A DNA stretch of 64,000 nucleotides from a bacterium (GCA_031082185.1 JAVHLI010000001.1:62001-126000), one strand, 5' to 3'. Positions 17,303 through 26,600 are shown, numbered from the stretch's first letter. Numbers and translations are program-made. The notes: generated by a model from the sequence alone, not told the origin.

Positions 17303-20080
17303 ATGGAACCCTGGTACAGAGTTACAATCCCCCGCCCTGAGGTTCGCGAAGGCCGCTCGTTCAACCCCGATGAGTTCGCCATCGCCCTGGAGCAGGTGGT
17401 GGCCGGAACCGCCCCCCAGGACTATCGGGACGCGACGCAGTTCTTTGCTCGGACCGTCTTCACGCGGGCGCTCCGGGAGCAGGTTGCGGTGACGCTGCGG
17501 CGGCTGAGCGGGCAGACTGAGGGTGCCCCGCCGGTGCTGGCGCTCGTCACCCAGTTCGGTGGCGGGAAGACGCATGTCCTGACGGCGCTCTACCACCTAG
17601 TGGAACACTCGAAGGCCTCGCTCCGCAATCCTGAAGTGCAGGCGGTGTTGAAGGAGGCGGGTCTCTCGAGCATTCCAAAGGCCCGATGGGCGGTGTTCGT
17701 CGGCAACGCCTGGGATCCTCAGCCGGGGCGAGAGACTCCGTGGATTGATCTGGCGCGTCAGCTCGCCGGAGACGGCGGCGTTGCTGCGCTGGGGCTGGAC
17801 GCCCGCGAGGCGCCTCCCGGCACCGAGGCGCTTGGGCGGGTGTTCGAGGCCGCCGGCGGACGTGTGCTGATCCTCATGGACGAGGTGTTGAACTTCCTCA
17901 ACCGGCGCAGGCCGATGGCCGAGCCGTTCTACGCCTTCCTCGACAATCTCGTGCGGGCCGTGACCGGAACCACACACTGCGCGGCGGTGATCAGCCTCCC
18001 CCGCAGCCGCACCGAGATGGCAAGTGAGTGGGAGATGGAGTGGCAGGAGCGCATCACCAAGATCGTGCGGCGGATTGCCCGCGAGCTACTCGCCAATGAC
18101 GAGAGCGAAATCAGCGAGGTGGTTCGACGACGCCTGTTTGAGGACCTGGGGCAAGAGCGCGCGCGGCGCAGCGTGGCGCGCGCCTATGCGGACTGGTGTT
18201 TTCAGTGGCGCGCCCAGCTCCCTCCCGAGTGGACCACTATCGCGGCCGAAGCCGTCGAGGCCAAGGCCCGCGAGTCGCTGCAGCGAAGATTTGAGGCCTG
18301 TTATCCATTCCATCCGGCAACGCTCTCCGTCTTTCAGCGGAAGTGGCAGACGGTTCCCCAGTACCAGCAGACCCGCGGGACGCTGGCGATGCTCGCGCAG
18401 TGGATCTCGTGGGCGTATCGGGAGAACCACCAGCGAGCACGGCGTGAGCCCCTCATAACACTGGGATCGGCTCCACTCGAAGTCAGCGAATTCCGGACCA
18501 CTGTGCTGGGCCAGCTTGGCGAGCACCGGCTGAACCCGGCCATCGAGCATGACGTTGCGGGAGAACACAGCCACGCGCTCTCTCTCGATGCCGATGCCAA
18601 AGGTGCGCTTCGCGACATCCACCGGCGCGTGGCGACGGCCATCTTCTTCGAGTCTTCGGGCGGAATGGTAGACAAGGTGGCCCATCTTCCGGAGCTTCGT
18701 TTTGCGCTGGGGGAGCCCGAGCTGGACGTCGCGACCATCGACAATGCAGTGGATGCGCTTGAGAAGCGGGCCTACTACCTGAGAAAGGTTGGAACCGACG
18801 GGTGCCGCTTCGGGTTCACGGCGACCCTTAGGAAGGTTGTCGCCGATCGGCGGGCGTCGCTCGACGAGGAGCGGGAGGTCCGCCCGGCGGTACGGCAGTC
18901 GGTGAAGAATGAGTTTGCCCGCGGGGCGAACCTGCCGGTCGTGTACTTCCCCGAGGGCGGAGATGTGGTTCCCGACTCGCCACAATTGACGGTTGTCGTA
19001 TTGGATCCAGACTTCACATGGGACGGCACGGAGGGCCCTCAGGCGCGCCTCGCCGAGTGGACGCGACAGCGAGGGGTTGACACACGACGTTACCCAGCGG
19101 CGTTGGTGTGGTGCGCCAAGAAGTCCGGCCGCGCGCTGCAGGACCGGGTCGAGATGCATCTTGCCTGGAGACGGGTCGCAGATGAACTGGCCGCAGGGCT
19201 GCTGGGGGCTGAGGTGGACGCCTCAGACCGGCGGGAGGTAGCCGGCAAGTTGAGGGATGCCGATGAGGACGTGAGGGAAGAAATCTGGGCCAGCTATGGC
19301 TACCTTGTGGTGGCTGACCGGACGGTCCCAGCGGGCGTGAAGGTCATTGACCTCGCCGGTGGGTACGCCAGCACGGGCCAGACCCTGACGGCACGCGTCG
19401 TGGCCACATTGAAGGCAGAGGGCCTGCTCACCGAATCGGTGGGAGCCGGGTACGTCGGCCGCAACTGGCCGGTGGCGCTGCGCGAATCGGGGGTCTGGCC
19501 GCTCCAGGGCCTGCGACAGTCGTTCCTGGACGGATCGCTCACGCGTCTGATTGACCCGGAGCGCACACTGCGGGAGCAGATCGTTCGCTGGGTCGAGGCT
19601 GGAGAGTTCGGTCTTGGCTCGGGGCAGCGGCCAGACGGGAGTTTCCAGAGGGTATGGTTTAAGGAGGCTGTTGGGTCCGAGGAAGTCACTTTCGACGCGC
19701 AGACGTTTCTCATCACCCAGGAGAAGGCGAAGGATTTGACCCAGCCGCCGGCGCCGATTGAGTCCTCGCCGATCACAGTTAGAGGGGACAAGGCCGGAGA
19801 GCCGGTGGCCCCGCCCGTCTCGGCTACTCCAGCCGGCACAGCAATCTTTGCCATTCGCGTACACGGCCCCATTCCGCCCGAGGTTTGGAACAAGTTGGGG
19901 GTGCGCCTGATACCTAGATTGAAGACCGGGCAGAGTCTTTCCATGGGATTCGAAGCCCGGGTTCAGGTTCAGGGCGAAATGGGACGCCATCTGGAGCAGG
20001 AACTGAGACAGGTATTGTCAGAACTCGGGCTCGTGGACACGGTTACAGTGGAGGTTGAAATGTGGCAACAGGAAAGTTAG
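17303..20080 (+). CDS. DUF499 P-loop ATPase (COG1483 type)
   Basis: 925 residues. Walker A FGGGKTHVL lies near residue 85 and Walker B VLILMDEVLNF near 190, with the N-terminal pattern typical of DUF499 proteins. This family pairs with DUF1156 methylases and includes the BREX type 3 ATPase (brxC, COG1483). ATG at 17303 follows GGAGGT, only 13 bp after the methylase stop, so the longer frame from 17255 is rejected. It probably powers the modification or interference complex. The last gene of the operon; the C-terminal about 70 residues form a small separate domain after a Pro-rich linker. Confidence 0.87.
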   Translation: MEPWYRVTIPRPEVREGRSFNPDEFAIALEQVVAGTAPQDYRDATQFFARTVFTRALREQVAVTLRRLSGQTEGAPPVLALVTQFGGGKTHVLTALYHLVEHSKASLRNPEVQAVLKEAGLSSIPKARWAVFVGNAWDPQPGRETPWIDLARQLAGDGGVAALGLDAREAPPGTEALGRVFEAAGGRVLILMDEVLNFLNRRRPMAEPFYAFLDNLVRAVTGTTHCAAVISLPRSRTEMASEWEMEWQERITKIVRRIARELLANDESEISEVVRRRLFEDLGQERARRSVARAYADWCFQWRAQLPPEWTTIAAEAVEAKARESLQRRFEACYPFHPATLSVFQRKWQTVPQYQQTRGTLAMLAQWISWAYRENHQRARREPLITLGSAPLEVSEFRTTVLGQLGEHRLNPAIEHDVAGEHSHALSLDADAKGALRDIHRRVATAIFFESSGGMVDKVAHLPELRFALGEPELDVATIDNAVDALEKRAYYLRKVGTDGCRFGFTATLRKVVADRRASLDEEREVRPAVRQSVKNEFARGANLPVVYFPEGGDVVPDSPQLTVVVLDPDFTWDGTEGPQARLAEWTRQRGVDTRRYPAALVWCAKKSGRALQDRVEMHLAWRRVADELAAGLLGAEVDASDRREVAGKLRDADEDVREEIWASYGYLVVADRTVPAGVKVIDLAGGYASTGQTLTARVVATLKAEGLLTESVGAGYVGRNWPVALRESGVWPLQGLRQSFLDGSLTRLIDPERTLREQIVRWVEAGEFGLGSGQRPDGSFQRVWFKEAVGSEEVTFDAQTFLITQEKAKDLTQPPAPIESSPITVRGDKAGEPVAPPVSATPAGTAIFAIRVHGPIPPEVWNKLGVRLIPRLKTGQSLSMGFEARVQVQGEMGRHLEQELRQVLSELGLVDTVTVEVEMWQQES

Positions 20081-20327
20081 CGGGAGACAGGCGGGTTGTC
20101 CATCGCGGCCAGTTGGTGGTCGATGATGGATGAGAGCGGCACCAGCAGACGGACCTTCGTGAGATTCCGAGGAGAATGCAGCAAAGAGGTGCCAAATGAC
20201 ACCCAGGCAGACCACAGCAAGCACCACAGGTCCACCGCCCCCGGTTTCCAAGGACACCCGACAATAATAGAGGGAGGTCCACGCGGGAGACGGAGGGACA
20301 GCGGTGGTCACAGCCCAACGCCCACAC

Positions 20328-20381
20328 GAGAATCGGTGGTCCGCTCGCAAGAAGGCTGACGCGGTCGTGCGCCTGCTGAGA
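20328..20381 (+). pseudogene. possible transposase N-terminal fragment
   Basis: The frame reads ENRWSARKKADAVVRLLR, like the first helix of many IS transposases (RWxAxRKxxxVLRLLRGE). Similarity stops at once. It is the only thing I can name in the 380-bp gap between the DUF499 gene and the DUF433 gene. The rest of the gap shows no gene, and could hold the promoter of the toxin-antitoxin pair. Confidence 0.3.
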
Positions 20382-20461
20382 GTTGAGGCGAGAAAGGTCT
20401 GGGCGTCGAGGGTAGCCAACCCAGTAGGAGTGAGCTGCTGGACGGTGGGGGGTGGTCAGGA

Positions 20462-21169
20462 GTGGGTCAGGAGACCTATCTAGGAGTCGGTCTGTACTCC
20501 GTCCCCGAGGCGGCAAGAATCATCGGGGTGAAGACAGCAAAGCTGCGGCGCTGGGTCAGTGAGTACGCGTACGAAATGCGAAACGTTCAGTACTATCACA
20601 GACCCATCATTCAGAGGTTCTTCGGTGATGGGGACCAACCCATAGTCTTCCTTGAACTGGTCGAACTCCTATTCGTGCGCCTCTTTCGTCGTGAGGGCGT
20701 CTCGATGCAGACCATCCGCAAAGCTGCTCGGTCTGCAGCCCAACTCTTTGAGACGCCATATCCGTTTGCTGTAAAGCGATTCGACACAGACGGGAAACGT
20801 ATCTTTGCCACACTGCTACAGAGTGCCCGCGCTGAGGAATCTCCAGACCGGAGATTCATCGAGGAGCTTGGGAAAGGCCAACTCGTATTCGAGTCGGTAG
20901 CCTCCCTCTTTTTCAGGAAACTGGACTTTGGCTACGCGGAGGCGTTGAGATACTGGCCTCTGGGCCGCGAAGGGCGCATCGTTCTTGACCCTGAGCGAAG
21001 CTTCGGCAAGCCTATTGATGCACAGACCGGAGTCCCTACTAGGGCACTGCACGATGCTGTCTACACTGGAGGTGAGCGACCCGAGGTGGTCGCTGAGTGG
21101 TTCGATGTTCCCTTGGTTGCTGTCAAGACCGCAGTCGCGTATGAAGACTCACTCCTTGAAGCGGCGTGA
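20462..21169 (+). CDS. DUF433-type antitoxin with MerR-like N-terminal helix-turn-helix
   Basis: 235 residues. The N-terminus GLYSVPEAARIIGVKTAKLRRW is a MerR-like DNA-binding helix-turn-helix. The C-terminal 60 residues (from about VLDPERSFGKPIDAQTGVPT) match the DUF433 module, which acts as a helix-turn-helix antitoxin partner. The GTG start at 20462 overlaps a weak GGTCAGGAG. Its stop overlaps the next gene's GTG (GTGA), the standard DUF433/DUF5615 arrangement. Likely represses its own promoter. Confidence 0.75.
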   Translation: MGQETYLGVGLYSVPEAARIIGVKTAKLRRWVSEYAYEMRNVQYYHRPIIQRFFGDGDQPIVFLELVELLFVRLFRREGVSMQTIRKAARSAAQLFETPYPFAVKRFDTDGKRIFATLLQSARAEESPDRRFIEELGKGQLVFESVASLFFRKLDFGYAEALRYWPLGREGRIVLDPERSFGKPIDAQTGVPTRALHDAVYTGGERPEVVAEWFDVPLVAVKTAVAYEDSLLEAA

Positions 21170-21564
21170 CCTATCTCTTTGATAATGATATCTCGCCCAA
21201 ACATGCTGATGTGCTAAGGCTCTATGGTGTGGTGACGCGCACCGTCCGCTCAGAGTTTGGACAAGATGCGAAGGACCGCGACTTCATACCCCAGCTTCAA
21301 GGCAGCGGGTGGGTCATCGTCAGTGGCGACCGTCATATCACAACAAGGCCCCCCGAGGCGCGGGCCCTTAGGGCCAGCGGCGTAACGGCTCTATTTCTCG
21401 GCCCCTTCTGGAGGAAGCTGTCTCTAAAGGAGCAAGCGGCCTGGCTTCTAAGAAACTGGGACAAGATTGACAAGACCACCACGAGCTACAGACAGGGAAC
21501 CATCGCACGGGTGAAGCAAAACGGAAACATTGAGGTCATCGAGTCCCCGCAGCCCTCGCCTTAG
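21166..21564 (+). CDS. PIN-like toxin, DUF5615 type
   Basis: 132 residues. LFDNDISPKHADVL is the start of the DUF5615/VapC45-type PIN-like fold, with further acidic residues in DAKDRDFI and VSGDRHI that fit the metal site (three to four acidic residues). Presumed ribonuclease toxin neutralised by the DUF433 protein encoded immediately upstream with a 4-bp GTGA overlap. It directly follows the five-gene operon, perhaps stabilising the island. Start is GTG at 21166. Confidence 0.75.
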   Translation: MTYLFDNDISPKHADVLRLYGVVTRTVRSEFGQDAKDRDFIPQLQGSGWVIVSGDRHITTRPPEARALRASGVTALFLGPFWRKLSLKEQAAWLLRNWDKIDKTTTSYRQGTIARVKQNGNIEVIESPQPSP

Positions 21565-21570
21565 GTAGAT

Positions 21571-21940
21571 TGTTAGCGGTCATGCAACAATCCCCAGGTC
21601 GGGTCACCGAGAACTCCCCACCCTCCAACCCAAGAGAGGAGGGTGAGGATGACAGCGGTGGACGAAAGAATCCCTGAACAGAACTCGCTCCGGGAGGCTG
21701 AGATGATTGGTCGTGACCGATGGGAGGAGATTCACCGGCTTGCGGCCGGGCATGTGACCGTAGCGGAGATTGCCCGACGCCTGGATGCCGATCGCAAAAC
21801 CGTTGCACGCTGTTTGTGTCAACGCCAGGAGGCGTGGCAGCCGTATCGACGATCGGCGCCGACGGAGACGCTCCTGACACCGCACGTGACCTTCTTGCAG
21901 GCGCGCGCGGTCGCGGTCGGGTACTCGGCGCGGACAACCT
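21571..21940 (+). mobile_element. IS21-family element A, left end and istA 5' fragment
   Basis: From a likely terminus TGTTAGCGG at 21571, an IS-type leader runs to an istA start at 21649 after GAGAGGAGGGTGAGG. The frame gives about 95 residues (IGRDRWEEIHRLAAGHVTVA, ARRLDADRKTVARCL), the helix-turn-helix N-terminus of an IstA transposase, up to VGYSAR near 21934. Then it abuts material of another element. The catalytic part and istB are gone. Confidence 0.6.
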
Positions 21941-22323
21941 CGAGGGCATCATCGGCAAGCGCCTGGATCTGGGGCCAGTCGAGCCCGGCCGCTTCCGCCC
22001 GGTGCACCGTACCGGTGATGGTGCCAAGCCCGACCCGCAAGATGAGACCGCCCCAAGAGTCACTTCTGCCTGAGAATTTCCCGTGTGTGCCGCATGCACA
22101 GTCGCTCGGTCGCCATCCTCCCCTCCTCTGGGGTGGACAGCAGGCCCGACCATCCAGCGCCGCAGCGTGTGGGCTATCCCCTCGTGCCAGGATACCCGAT
22201 CGCCCCCGTTCACGATCGACCGATCGAGGCGTTCACGATCCTCCGATCTTCATGTTCACGATGCGCCGATATTGGTGTTCACGATGGTCCGAAACGAGCG
22301 ATCACGATGGACCGAAACCCGCA
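21940..22323 (-). mobile_element. IS21-family element B, left end with istA 5' fragment
   Basis: On the minus strand the element begins at 22323 with TGCGGGTTTCGG, carries five tandem 23-bp repeats, then a GAGGAGGGGAGG site and istA start at 22116 (MATERLCMRHTREILRQK). A TGA then interrupts, followed after a deletion by VGLGTITGTVHRAEAAGLDW and PQIQALADDALE, an IS408/IS1162-like IstA N-terminus, ending near 21945. It meets element A head-on, so an internal deletion or recombination removed both bodies. Confidence 0.6.
22208..22322. repeat. five tandem 23-bp repeats, IS terminal array
   Basis: Units start at 22208, 22231, 22254, 22277 and 22300, each exactly 23 bp. Each begins GTTCACGAT (last copy GATCACGAT), then three variable bases, then CCGAT or CCGAA, then six variable bases. 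A degenerate sixth copy may precede 22208. Such repeats near an IS21-family end are probably transposase binding sites. Confidence 0.8.
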
Positions 22324-22578
22324 CTTGCTGCACAGGCCGCCGGAGGTTTCCCAAAGCCGGCGGAGGGCGCCGACGACCGCGGCGTCATAGCGCACCCAGG
22401 CCCGGCGATGCGGCCGCGAGGGCGGAGGCCCGTGGCGCAGGAGGCTGACGGCGTACTTGCGGTGGTACCCGGTGGCCTTCGTGAAGGCGTCCAGAATCTT
22501 GGTCTTCTCGGATCGAGGAGCCGACCGGTAGTGGGGGTGGAGGGCCTGGAGGAGCTGGCGCTTGGCAAGGGGAGACAT
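22324..22578 (-). pseudogene. transposase N-terminal fragment interrupted by IS element B
   Basis: About 85 residues from ATG 22578 (MSPLAKRQLLQALHPHYR, RSEKTKILDAFTKATGYHRK, YAVSLLRHG) match the N-terminus of integrase-core transposases with the GYHRKHA motif. After LWETSGGLCSK the frame runs into the first repeat of element B, so this gene was the insertion target. Its DDE catalytic part is missing. Confidence 0.65.
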
Positions 22579-22815
22579 GGGTCTGACCGAACCTCCGATC
22601 CTGGAGATGAGCTCGGTCAGATTTTCGATGAGGCAACGGCCCCTCCCAGGGTAAGATTCTCGGCGAGGCAATGCGGCGTGTAGCGTAGTAGATGCCAGGG
22701 TGCTATCCTACCTGTCCGGGGGACAGCCTCAGGCAGGTCCTACGTGGAAAACACGTTGCAAAAGACGCGCCTCTCGCGAGATTCAGGAAGCAAGCGGTGG
22801 CCAGCGCGAGAGAAT

Positions 22816-22863
22816 CGGCCTTTCAAGCCGGTAACGCGGGTTCGAATCCCGCTGGGGGCACCA
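22816..22863 (+). other. tRNA-Glu 3' fragment, probable island attachment site
   Basis: Bases 22816-22863 carry the anticodon arm (loop CTTTCAA, anticodon TTC), a T arm with paired GCGGG/CCCGC and loop TTCGAAT, the 3' acceptor strand TGGGGGC, discriminator A and CCA of tRNA-Glu. The 5' acceptor strand GCCCCCA and D arm are absent upstream, so this is not an intact gene. A 3' tRNA fragment at the edge of mobile DNA is the standard mark of integration. The upstream flank has inverted repeats CTCTCGCG (22771) / CGCGAGAG (22805) and ACGTG/CACGT around 22742-22756. Confidence 0.8.
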
Positions 22864-23059
22864 GTTCGATCTCGGCGGCTCCGGCCTCGAAGCCTATTCT
22901 GCGGTGCGTGCTGTCGCAGAAGGGCTTGTTGCTCGACTGGCCACACCGGCACAGCTTAACCGGACTAGGTTTCTTCTCCGCGGCCTCGCCTGACCGGAAG
23001 GACAGCTCGCTCTCCGTGTGCAGGATGATCGGGCCGTTCTCACGGAAGGTGATCTTCAT
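22823..23059 (-). CDS. CDGSH-type iron-sulfur protein
   Basis: 78 residues. The motif CRCGQSSNKPFCDSTH is the CxCx(n)FCDxxH three-Cys, one-His [2Fe-2S] site of CDGSH proteins, placed at about residues 38-53. GGAGGTG lies seven bases before ATG 23059. Such proteins handle Fe-S or redox chemistry in the cytoplasm. The last 12 residues (PPAGFEPALPA) are encoded by the reverse complement of the tRNA-Glu fragment, so the native C-terminus was probably replaced when the island inserted. Confidence 0.8.
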   Translation of the reverse strand: MKITFRENGPIILHTESELSFRSGEAAEKKPSPVKLCRCGQSSNKPFCDSTHRRIGFEAGAAEIELVPPAGFEPALPA

Positions 23060-23199
23060 GGTTGGCACCTCCAGAGGTCTGCGGTTGTAGTGCAGTCGTT
23101 CTTCGGCAGACCCCGGGGTACCTACCAGGACGGCCGCTGCAGGATGATGCCCGCGGATGGAGAACGGTCCCCGTGAACTACTCGAAGGAGGTGATGGGT

Positions 23200-23559
23200 G
23201 TGGAAAAGCTCCGATTGCCCGTAAAGCTGGACGCTATTTATTCTTTTCTTCTCGGTCTTGCTATGCTTTCTCCGTCCCTTGCCGCCAGTGTTTTCGGTCA
23301 CGAGGTCAAGGACCCGGGATTGCTCCTCACTCTCTCGGGGCTCTTCATCGGGCTCGGTGTGTTGGTCTGGGTCATCGCGGGCGACATCGAGAAGTACGGC
23401 GGCCTTGCGAGCGCCCTGGTATTCGTCCTGTTGATCAGCGCGGTGTTCCTCGTATGGGGCTGGACGACGAACCTGTACACGGCCCGGACCGTACTCGTTC
23501 CGTTGATCATCAACATCGTTCTCGCAATCTGGATCTGGTCGGCTAAGCCGAAATCCTGA
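23200..23559 (+). CDS. small membrane protein with about four transmembrane helices
   Basis: 119 residues with hydrophobic segments near residues 12-35, 45-65, 73-93 and 97-115. No motif recognised. The gene has AAGGAGGTG at 23185-23193. An ATG at 23194 is too close to that site, while GTG at 23200 is eight bases away and is preferred; the longer frame opening at 23062 is rejected. It runs convergently toward the RND pump genes, with a hairpin between. Confidence 0.65.
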   Translation: MEKLRLPVKLDAIYSFLLGLAMLSPSLAASVFGHEVKDPGLLLTLSGLFIGLGVLVWVIAGDIEKYGGLASALVFVLLISAVFLVWGWTTNLYTARTVLVPLIINIVLAIWIWSAKPKS

Positions 23560-23608
23560 GGGGCTCCAGAGGATAGACGGCCGGGCGCAACCAGCCCCGG
23601 TCAGCAGG

Positions 23609-23637
23609 GGAGGCTCCCCCACCTCGGGGGAGCCTCC
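23609..23637 (+). terminator. hairpin terminator between convergent genes
   Basis: A perfect 12-bp stem (23609-23620 with 23626-23637) and a five-base loop lie 50 bp after the small membrane protein gene. The plus strand continues with TTT. It may also stop transcription from the RND operon on the other strand, although no T run follows on that side. Confidence 0.7.
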
Positions 23638-23672
23638 TGGTTTCACTTGCCGTCTTGGCCTTGCTCGCTGTC

Positions 23673-26600
23673 CTACTTCCCGTCGCCCGGTTCCACCACG
23701 CCCTCGGGCACGGGCCGCCGGTTGCGGCCATGCACCCACTGGGCGGCGCGGTCCATCAGCACGTACAGCGCGGGAATGAGCAGGAGGCTGCCGATCGATG
23801 AGGTAATCAGCCCGCCCACGATCGCCCGGGCCATCGGCGACTGCATCTCGGACCCTTCCCCAAACCCGATTGCCAGCGGGAGCAGCCCGAACACCGTGCT
23901 CAGCGTCGTCATGAGAATCGGCCGCAGCCGACGCTGGCCGGCCCGCGCAATCGCCTCCCGCAGGGGTACGCCCTCGTTCTGCAACTGAAGCGAGTACGTC
24001 ATGAGGACGATGGCGTTGTTGACCGCGATTCCGACGAGCACGATCGTGCCCAGGCCCGACTGGACGTTGAGCGTCGTGCCTGTCAGCAGCAGCGCGGCCA
24101 CTACTCCGACCAGCGCGAACGGCACCGCGGCCATTATCAAGAACGGTTCCAACAACCGCTCGAACTGCGAGGCCATCACCATGTAGACCAGGACGAGCGA
24201 CATGAGGAAACCCGCGAACAACTGAGCGAAGGACTCCTGCTGGTCCTGGAACTCGCCGCCGAACGCGATCGAGAATCCCAGTGGCAGGCGTTCCGCGAGC
24301 ACCGTGGAGCGAACGTCGCGCAGGGCGGCACCGACGTCGCGCCCGCTGATGTTACCTGTAACCGTGATGATGCGCTCCCGGTTGCGGCGCTGGATCTGCG
24401 TTGGCCCTGGCGCGCCGGTGACCGTGGCGAGTTGCCGGAGCGGCACGATGCCTCGCGGCGTGGCTATCGGTAGGCCGCCCAGTTGGTCCGGCGTGGCGCG
24501 GTCGGACTCCTGCAGGCGTACGACCACGTCAATGTCGTCGCCTTCGCTGCGGAACAGCGCGGCGGTCGTTCCGCCGACATAGGTCTTGACCGATGCCGCG
24601 ACCTGGGCGGCGGTCATTCCGAAGGTCGCGGCCCTGGCCGGATCCACCTGCACCACGAACTCCTCGGCGCTCTCTTCGCGACTTACTTGAAGATCGGTGA
24701 CACCGGGCACGGCCTCCAGGACTCCACGCAGCCGGCGCGCGGTCGCGTTCCCGGCCTCGAGGTTGAATCCCCGCAGGTCAATGCTGATCGGATCCGGAGA
24801 GCGGAAGATGAAGAGCGAGCTGGACGGCCTGAAGATGATCGTTGCGCCGGGTACGGTGATGCGGCGCCGCAGGTCTGCTATTACCTGACGCGTAGGTGGG
24901 GCGCCCGGCTCCAGGCTTACCCGGAAGGTGCTGGTGTGTGATGCCCCCGCGCCGCCGAAGCCGCCGCCCACGAACGTGGCAACCATTCCAACCCCGGGCG
25001 TCTCTTCGATCAACGTCTGCTCGAGGCGTCGGATTGTGCGATCCGATACTTCAAGCGCGGTTCCCCGCGGCAGGTTAACGATCATGAAGAGCTCGCGCTC
25101 GTCCGAGCTGGGGAAGGTCTCGCGGCCGATCAGCGGCAGCGCCGACCAGGTGAGCACGATGAGGGCGATGGAAGGCAGCACCACCAGGCTGGGCCTGCGC
25201 ATCACCGCTGTCAGGAGGCGCCGGAACGCGTCCTCGAGGGCGAGGAGCCTCCGCTCGACGGCGGTTGCCAGGCGGCCGGCCAGGCCCCTGCCGTGCCCGA
25301 TTGTCAGCGCCCGAGATGCCAGCGACGGGATCAGCGTCAACGCGATTACCAGCGAGCACGCCAGCGAGAACGTCACGACATAGGCCAGGGGCCGGAACAT
25401 AACGCTGGATATACCGGTTGTGAAGAACATCGGTAGGAACACCACGATCGTGGTAAGGGTGCTGGCCACGATCGCGGTGCCTACCTCGCGGGTGGACTCC
25501 TCCGCGGCCAACCGTGGAGGCCGACCCTCCTCGCGGTGGCGGAAGATGTTCTCAAGCACGACGATGGAGCTGTCCACCAGCATCCCAATTGCCAGGGCCA
25601 GCCCGCCGAACGTGATCAGGTTGAGCGTGAGCCCGCCCGAGAACATCAACAGGAATGTGGCCAGCACCGAGATGGGGATGGCCGTGGAGATGATCAGCGT
25701 ACTGCTGATGTTGCGAAGGAAGGTCAGCAACACCATGACCGTGAGCACGGATCCGATCATGGCGGCCTGCTGGACATTTTGCACCGAGCGGCGGATGAAC
25801 CGGCTCCCGTCGTTGACGGTCGTGAGTTGCACCTGCGGGAACTGTTCTCCGAGCTGGGTGGCGACCTGAATGACCCGCCTGGCAACCGCGACCGTGTTCG
25901 TTCCGGACTGCTTGGATGCCGCGATCAGGACCGCCGGGCGGCCGTTGATTCGGAAGAGAGACGTAGCGTCGGCCAGGGTGTCCTCCACGCGCCCAACGTC
26001 AACCACTCGCACGGGCACGCCCCCACGGACGGCCACGACGGTCTGCCCGATCGCGTCCGGCGAGGAGAACCGGCCGACGGTCCTCACGATCCGTCGCTGC
26101 GGGCCTACCCGCACGTCTCCTCCGGGTTCGCTGGTGCTCTCGGCGCGCAGCGCCTGTGAGACCTCCCGATCGGAGACCCCCAGCGCCTCCAGGCGGCGGG
26201 CGTCGAGGCGCACCTGGATAATCCTGCTTCGCGTCCCGCGCACGTCCACATTGGCCACGCCCGCGACCTGTTCCAGACGCGGACGGAACTCGTTCTCGGC
26301 CAGATCCCGGAGCGCGCTCAGATCCCCCCGCCCCTCGATGGCGATCTGTACGATGGGCATCAGGTTGGGGTCGAACTTGGACAGCCGCGGCGTCTCCGCA
26401 CCGGAGGGCAGCCGGCTGCGCACCCGGTCGATCGCCGGCCGTACATCGTTGGCGGCGGCGGACAGGTCCGTGCCCCATGGGAACCGGAGCGTGATCGAGC
26501 TGCGGCCCTCGATGGAGTTCGAGGAGACCTCGGTGACGCCCGGCACGGTGCTGAACGCGTTCTCCAGGAGGATCGTGACCTCGCGCTCGACCTCCTGGGG

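Noticed and set aside
18086-19159. 357-codon minus-strand frame
   Set aside because: Antisense to the DUF499 ATPase, with no domain or binding site of its own.
8245-20080. Complete BREX or DISARM system
   Set aside because: PglZ, BrxA, BrxF and the DISARM core genes drmA, drmB and drmC are not visible, so calling it either system would overreach.
22208-22322. CRISPR array
   Set aside because: The repeat period is 23 bp with only nine variable bases, so there is no room for spacers, and the array sits at an IS end next to istA.
21643-22683. 346-codon plus-strand frame as one protein
   Set aside because: Only the first 95 residues resemble IstA; the rest runs through antisense IS sequence and the 23-bp repeats.
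22788-22863. Intact tRNA-Glu gene
   Set aside because: No GCCCCCA acceptor strand or D arm is present upstream of the anticodon arm; only the 3' part is conserved.
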